A DNA stretch of 64,000 nucleotides, from the NCBI RefSeq assembly GCF_030253575.1, contig NC_080558.1, forward strand, positions 39,831,111-39,895,110, in the 5' to 3' direction. Positions 58,299-64,000 of this stretch are shown here, piece after piece (position 1 is the stretch's first letter; each line of letters begins with the position of its first letter). The stretch comes from Rhododendron vialii. Lineage: Eukaryota; Streptophyta; Magnoliopsida; Ericales; Ericaceae. The notes under the pieces are model-generated. The model saw only the letters and a list, made by a program, of their open reading frames with translations. It did not search any database and was not told the DNA's origin. The position numbers and the translations under genes are program-made.

Positions 58299-58858
58299 AC
58301 AGCGACCTAGTGGGCGATATTTCCATGACAGGCTTTCTCGGATTGCTGTGACAGCAACCTCGTGGGTGATGTTTCTACCAGCATTCTCACCTGAGAGAAA
58401 AGTCTGCGACAGGTCAGCTCTTTTAAAGCCAAGAGTCGCAGTTTTTCTCTTTAACTATCCACTCAATGGCGGTGTAACCGTCATTGTAAGAGAGAGGAAG
58501 CTTGTTTTTGGGGGCAAGACGACAATCTATGGAGAAGACGATTGATTGGGAGGCGACCGAGAGATTTCCTACGAAAATATGGTAGCCTAGCCATGTGGAC
58601 CTGGCGGAGCCAATGCAGAAACTACCCCATGGAAATAGACAATGACTAGGAGAAGCTGATTGGATGATGATGATTGAACTCGGGGATTTTACGTCGGGAA
58701 GGAAGATTCGGGCAGTGATGGCTTTTGATGGGTCAATCATCACATCCTTGGATTTGTATCCATTGGATGATTCAGAACAAGCGATGGCTATGACCGGAGC
58801 AAAACGCTTCACGGATCCGTCGGAAAAGACTTGGAGAAAGTCAGGGTCTCTGCAATGC
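58299..58858 (-). pseudogene. Carboxylesterase pseudogene (5' part only)
   Basis: Homologous to residues about 6-175 of the gene at 20545-21513. The first open block starts KRFAPVIAIACSESSNGYKS and continues to the HGGG region, which is broken by a frameshift (reads SHCLFPWGSFCIG). The nucleophile motif GESAGG has become GENAGR, so the catalytic serine is replaced by asparagine. The start codon is lost through a base deletion, and the C-terminal half with the Asp and His is absent. About 27 bp at the 3' end (58299-58325) is a short tandem duplication of 58347-58373. Confidence 0.92.
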
Positions 58859-59251
58859 TTTGCACATGATTTTCATAGTATTTTTTCGGGCTATATTTTC
58901 CATCCTTTCGAGATGAAAATTGAGCCATCCATTGCTGAAATTGGACAGCTTGGATGGAGACTATACAGTAGCAGGGAGAGTGTCGGTTGAGTTGAGCTTT
59001 GTGATTCTCTGATCTACTTTTGTTTAGGGCTCGTTTGAGTGTGTTAGCGTGAGATAAAATGATGAAGTCCACTTTTTGTCTTAAAGTTTGAATATAGCAA
59101 CCGGTAAAAAAGAATTGCATCCACTGGGCAATTGATTCCACAAGCACGAAAGAGGGGTTGGTTCGGTAATAGAAATTCAAGACAAGATTGGACAAGTCCA
59201 AGTTCGAGCACAGTATATTATTGGGGCTAAACTTATTCCTAACATGCCTCA

Positions 59252-59386
59252 CACATGATAAAACTTTAGCTTCGGTCCCAACATAAACGCAGTGAAATTC
59301 CCTACAAATAGGAACACGTCCCACATGTGATGGAACTATAACTTCGTTCCCAACATAAGCGCAATGAGATTTTCTACAAATAGTTG
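59252..59386. repeat. Two-copy direct repeat
   Basis: Two units of about 66 bp share CACATG(T)GAT..AACT, TTCGTTCCCAACATAA-like sequence and TTCTACAAATA. They make the long minus-strand open frame across 58809-59558 look repetitive. Confidence 0.7.
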
Positions 59387-59844
59387 TGTGGTTTGATGAG
59401 GCAACACTTCTTAGCGAAGGTGAGTGGTTAGTGGTTACCATACCTACACTTTCCAAGTTCAAGTACCCAAAATGGGAGATAATACTTGAGGGATGTGGTA
59501 TTAGGAAATATCTTTCGACACACTGACTGACCAAACATGCGAGCCTAATAGTATCCAACGGGCCACTAATTAATTATTAGAAAATAAGTTAGTATATTTT
59601 TATCTAGAATTTTCTAAATCTCTATTAAATAAAACTGGGGTTCATGATTTTGGGAAGCAATTTGTATTCGAATTAGACCCATTGAAGATTGAAAAATATT
59701 GTGACGGTTGTTAGTGTTCAACGTACGATACTAATGTTTTTTATTTTCCCACGACAAGATCAATGGTAGGAGGGGGTAACCAATGCGTGTCAATTTCTTG
59801 ATCAATGAACATGATGATATATAATAGAGTAATTCACTAATGAT

Positions 59845-60010
59845 CAGAGTCGGTCCTGACTTTTTAATGGTCTAAAGAGAAAATTAAAAATTGGGTCATT
59901 TTTGCTAAGGTGTTGTATAGGATCCCAAAATAGAAGATTCCCCCAATATTTGAAATTTTTTTTAGGCTTAAAGCAGCTGTCTCTTCGGCTCTAGCTTAGG
60001 GACGGCTCTG
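59845..60010. mobile_element. hAT-like MITE
   Basis: The ends CAGAGTCGGTCCTGA and the complement of TTAGGGACGGCTCTG form an imperfect terminal inverted repeat of hAT type. It is 166 bp and non-coding; the 8-bp target duplication is not convincing. Confidence 0.6.
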
Positions 60011-60221
60011 CTAACACAATAGTAGTATAGTTCCAATTAAAAAAAATAACTAATGATAGTACAACAAATGTCATAAATGCGGCCACGACCACGACCATTT
60101 TTTTTAAGCAACTCTAGTACCATTGGTCATTTTCTCAGCAAGTCCTCTGCATTCAATCCTTCCTTGGAAGATTTAGTTTACAAGTATAAATATAGATAAA
60201 AGCTTACAATGGCATTCAGTT

Positions 60222-60294
60222 GCGCCTGTAGCTCAGTGGATAGAGCGTCTGTTTCCTAAGCAGAAAGTCGTAGGTTCGACCCCTACCTGGCGCG
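60222..60294 (+). tRNA. tRNA-Arg (CCU anticodon)
   Basis: 73-nt cloverleaf. The anticodon loop is TTCCTAA, giving CCU, which reads the arginine codon AGG. The A box TAGCTCAGTGG and B box GGTTCGACCCC are intact, the acceptor stem pairs with one mismatch, and the discriminator base is G. No intron and no encoded CCA, as expected for a nuclear gene. A T5 run 15 bp downstream can end pol III transcription. Confidence 0.96.
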
Positions 60295-60577
60295 AATTGA
60301 AATTAATAGTTTTTGTTTGGATAACATTTTGGAAAAAGAAAATTCAATTCAAAAAACACTTATTACTCTTAATTCCCATCATTATTCTCATTTCTCTTTT
60401 TATCTCTCTCTCCACTCATTGACCCTATCTTCAATCATTATTCTATTTTCTCTCTTCACTCATTATCCAAAAATCAAACTCAAAAATTTTCAAAATATTA
60501 TCAAAACCTATTTTCTCTCTTTACTCAAAAATCAAAATAAAAAATTTTCAAAACATTATCCAAAACGAAGCAGTTGC

Positions 60578-60664
60578 AAAGATAGAGAAAAATTTTCAAA
60601 ACATCATCCAAACAAGGCACAAAGATAGAGAAAAAATTTCAAAACATCATCCAAACAAGGCACT
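60578..60664. repeat. Two-copy 43-bp tandem repeat
   Basis: The unit begins AAAGATAGAGAAAAA and ends ATCCAAACAAGGCAC. Weaker partial copies of TTTTCAAAACATTATCC occur just upstream. Confidence 0.85.
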
Positions 60665-61546
60665 GCTTGCCTTGAGAGCTAAATACCAGTTCTTCCAAAA
60701 AGATGAGCATCTTTGTAAGTAACAACCAATATTTTCAAATCGGGATGTATCGAGATACGTGAGATATGTTTGTTGGAAGAGTAGGAATTTCTGTTGTGTA
60801 GTTGGACAATACTTTTGAAAGAAGGAGAATACTAAAAATCAAGAGTGGGGAAGAAGAGTATTTGTATTGCACTTGAACTCAAATATTTTTTTTTGGCTTA
60901 ATACAAAATAGTTAGAACTCATGCCTATTTGTACTACTCCATGGAAGTTTCTAGTACAAAGATATTTTTATATAAGATAAACTTTAAGGTAATTCTAGAA
61001 TTACACATGAGACTAATTTTCACAAAAAAACTCTAAATATTTCACAAGGATATTTTAGAGCTTATATATTTTAGAGTTTCTAAAAAATAGATATTTATAC
61101 CGTTGTTGATAATATCTATCATATTTGGGTTTTGTCAATTGGAGCTTTGTCAAAATATTAAATTTAGTTTATGTTTCGACAACGTTAATCATCATTAATA
61201 TATAATTAAAAAGTAGATACACCTATAACACCATCAAACTATCTGCTTACATTTAAAAAAAACTAAGATGCAAAATTTCAAGTTTTTCAACTGGGGCATA
61301 TTACATTAAGGCTTTATGTGCCCTTTGTTAGAAAAGAAAAGTCAGAAAAAATACAATCGAAGTATGGTTATTTCTTATATTCAAGCCCTACATTGAGCTT
61401 AAATTTCTATCAAATGGTTTGAAAGATGTCATAATTAGATCAAACGGCTTAGATTAATCCATTTAGGGTTCCACTCCTTGAAAAAAGGTCCGACTTTTTT
61501 CGAATAAGTAATCGTAGGATACGCACAAGATTAGGATACGCTAAAT
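60665..61546. other. Intergenic, no gene seen
   Basis: AT-rich, no supported gene. Confidence 0.5.
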
Positions 61547-62470
61547 CCAAGGACGGAACCAGGATTTTACCCTAGCAGTGGCGAAATGTATACTAAAAAA
61601 ATAAAAAGATGCATTACAATATTAATAGTTATCGGCTCTAGAAAAAATTAAAATAACGTAATAAAAACTATAGTAAATGATGTTTTTCATTTGCACATGG
61701 AGTATGAAAAAACACTAATTTTAATTTTGAGTATCGATAATGCCACTTTAACAACAACAACAACAGAACTCATGTAGTCCCCATTGGGGTATAAGTGGGG
61801 GAGGATTGGAGACAGACCTAACTTTTGGCAATATATACAAAGTGGTCAATCTCAAAATACCACTTAAAAAGTAACCCCCCCCCCCCCACATGTATTTTGG
61901 TGCGAAACCATGCCTCAAAATAAAGCCAAATGACATCAGAGAAGATAGGTCTAAAGACCTAATTCAATTTATGTGCACATTACCAAGCTTCCTTTATTGA
62001 TGATCCAGAGCATCTATAAGCACAAAGACAATGCCACTCCTGAAATCTATAATATCACTCCACAGATTCCTATATGGATTTTTCAAATTGATAACCGCAC
62101 TCCCTTTTGGGAGGGGCATTACATATTTGAGAAGTGACATTATAATTAAGTTTCCTTAATTTTTTAGGTTAAGTTATTTTAGGGTTAGAATTAATGGGGA
62201 GTTTTTTTTTCTTAATTACACATCATCATTTATATTATTTCATTTTGGCCCATTGAATTTAGTTTTAGAATACTCTTTTGGGTCTTCTTTCTTGAAAAAA
62301 AAAATAGAAGATTTGTGACTAATATATAAGAAAAAATAAGAAAAAAAATCTAGCAGTGGCGAGACTATATAAGTTGGGGATAAATTTTTTTTTCCACATA
62401 TAATAATTGCGTTTTCTAAAATTCTTGTCGTGGCGGCCGCCGCCACTAGACCCCCTGATTCCATCCTTGG
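61547..62470. mobile_element. Possible hAT-like element
   Basis: The ends CCAAGGACGGAACCAGG and the complement of CCCTGATTCCATCCTTGG are inverted, with GCAGTGGCG and CGCCACT just inside. It is about 0.9 kb, AT-rich and without a transposase frame; it contains a C run (about 61876-61889). Flanks share only TAAAT. Confidence 0.55.
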
Positions 62471-62869
62471 ATAAATCGTAAAATACGCGGTCGTATAATA
62501 AGATTTCTGTACAAAAATGATACATGATGGAATACGTATCATTCTCCGAAGAAGACGATACAAATCGCATGATACATATTGTGTATCGTAAGTTTTAACA
62601 ACTATGGTAACAACAGATTCTATTATTTCCGTCTGACAAAAAAAAAAACCAACACAGATTCTACAAAGTAAATTTATCGGGAGACCAGAGTTCGACAGAG
62701 CATGAACATGCGGGTATCTTACACCTTCGAAAAATATCTACAAAACAAAATGGTACTGTATCATGGTTTACCATTCAGGACACTAGTAAGATCCTTCCAT
62801 TTACCAGAAGCACTTCTGAAAGTAGAACCCTTAAATAATGAAAAGAGTCAAAGATAAGACACACCCAAA

Positions 62870-64000
62870 CTACTTTGCTACTTGCTCTATAACAGGGACT
62901 TTCTGCCATTCTGCCCCTGACTCCTTACTTTGCATTGGAGGCAACGAAAATATGCTTACTGTAGAACTTCCACCTCGAACCTTATTCAAGACCTCCAAAG
63001 CTGTCAACGTATGTTTCATGTACATACTCTCAATGTACTTGATTTCTGCAAGTTCTTCCGGGACTTTCTGGACACTGCCTCCTTTTCCGGCATTAGTCAA
63101 GGTTTTAGTATGCTCTTCTTTCCCTTCAGTTGCTTGATAAGATGAGGCCAATTGCTCGTTCGTGGAGAAAAACCGATCAAGAATTGTCTCACAGTCCTTC
63201 ACAAGCTTGTTAAGAATGTCGGTTGTAAAGAATGGCTGCTGTAAAACCTTTTGGATGAAAGGCAAGCGAATGAGAGCACCACTTCGCTTGTCGTACTTCT
63301 TTAGTATCTTCACTAGTCCTGCAAGGTTGAAAATTTGACATCAACATCGTAAAAGAAGGGAAATTATTTTTATCAACTCGAGCCATCTACAGATTCAATT
63401 TCTTGTCTTCAATCTTTGATTTCTTGTTTTTAAGTATCATTTCTGTTCTTCTTCATACAATCTAGTTGTGCATGTCAACTCCAAGAAATAATATTCAAGC
63501 AGGAAAATATCCCTGTAGAACAGTGATTCAGATTGGGATCGGATCGGTTCAAAAACAGAAAAAAACATAGTATAAAGGTGGTTTATAATTTAAGAAAGCT
63601 GCCACTAGGTTTTTTGACATTGGAACTACTAATGCACCTTCATTTGGGAATTCAGATTAGGCAGGGGTATACCAGTAACTTTATAGACTATACATAGATT
63701 TTGTCAGATGACACCACACAATTTATAAATATCCACCATCGTGTAGCTTATTTGACAGTAGATTATCCACCAATTCATAGAAGGCATCTCAACTATCAAA
63801 CAAAGAAATAAAAAGCACCTGTATAGTTCAAGGCACTGTAATTCAGCAACAAAACCATCTCTCCATGAAAATCTACAATCTCCTTCCCTATAGTTATTAA
63901 ATCTTCATTTGAATCCTGCACCTCTGTCACCCTATCTTGCAGCACCTGTACTCCAATGAGAACAGAGAAAAAACTTGTGTCTAAGACTCTAAATACATCA
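62870..64000 (-). CDS. SPX-domain protein, C-terminal exons (gene cut by window edge)
   Basis: Two exons are visible: 63819-63945 and 62870-63318, with GT-AG borders and matching phase, encoding 191 residues plus a stop. The sequence HGEMVLLLNYSALNYTG joined to LVKILKKYDKRSGALIRLP is the last helical part of an SPX domain. Its lysines (KILKKYDK) belong to the inositol-pyrophosphate-binding surface. A C-terminal tail with PELAEIKYIESMYMKHTL and STVSIFSLPP follows, as in the short stand-alone SPX1/SPX2 type. Such proteins bind inositol pyrophosphates when phosphate is ample and hold PHR transcription factors inactive. The first exon lies beyond the right edge. The stand-alone class is inferred because no EXS, MFS or RING domain follows. 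Confidence 0.92.

Noticed and set aside
58809..59558. 249-codon open frame on the minus strand
   Set aside because: It has no recognisable domain, contains a two-copy DNA repeat and runs into the carboxylesterase pseudogene in the wrong frame. Most likely a chance frame in repetitive DNA.
1..64000. CRISPR arrays, bacterial operons or integrated viral genes
   Set aside because: No regularly spaced repeats with unique spacers, no bacterial-style gene spacing and no viral protein were seen. The LTR and LINE remnants are ordinary plant retroelements.

Overview
This is a stretch of nuclear DNA from a flowering plant, almost certainly a eudicot. The evidence is intron-containing genes with GT-AG junctions, two pentatricopeptide repeat (PPR) genes, an RDR6-type RNA polymerase, an SPX gene, a plant QPT gene, a nuclear tRNA-Arg(CCU), AT-rich intergenic DNA, long GA/CT microsatellites and many plant-type MITEs. 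The species cannot be told from the sequence. No bacterial, viral or CRISPR feature was seen.

Layout, left to right. 0-6 kb: an intronless DYW-type PPR gene (minus strand). Its 3' end and downstream flank have been partly copied to 335-1735, and that copy holds an unexplained, GC-richer insert of about 0.9 kb. 7.8-8.6 kb: an intronless gene of a plant family with a helical N-terminus and an RRM-like C-terminus. 11.1-15.9 kb: a complete ten-exon polygalacturonase gene (minus) with a 12-nt first coding exon and a 27-nt microexon. 17.8-19.9 kb: a TRIM-like LTR element. 20.5-21.5 kb: an intronless carboxylesterase gene (minus). 24.6-29.0 kb: a complete ten-exon quinolinate phosphoribosyltransferase (QPT) gene. 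Its exons 6-10 and 3' flank are duplicated at 35.6-40.7 kb as a frameshifted pseudogene, with an intact P-class PPR gene (32.7-34.3 kb) between the two copies. 41.1-42.5 kb: the 3' end of a decayed LINE. 43.4-49.6 kb: a complete RDR6 gene (minus), with a MULE-type MITE, itself carrying a Stowaway-like MITE, in its first coding intron. 50-57.4 kb, upstream of the RDR6 start codon: a cluster of inverted-repeat elements, including three tandem ~250-bp hairpins, and a broken-up ~74-bp tandem array. 58.3-58.9 kb: a carboxylesterase pseudogene. 60.2 kb: tRNA-Arg(CCU). 62.9-64.0 kb: the last two exons of an SPX-domain gene that runs off the right edge.

The genes are unrelated single-copy housekeeping and regulatory genes: organelle RNA processing (PPRs), NAD synthesis (QPT), pectin breakdown (polygalacturonase), ester hydrolysis (CXE), small-RNA production (RDR6) and phosphate sensing (SPX). 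They do not form a pathway cluster. The most unusual features are structural: the QPT partial duplication with its datable element history, and the dense hairpin cluster next to RDR6. No clearly new biological system was found.
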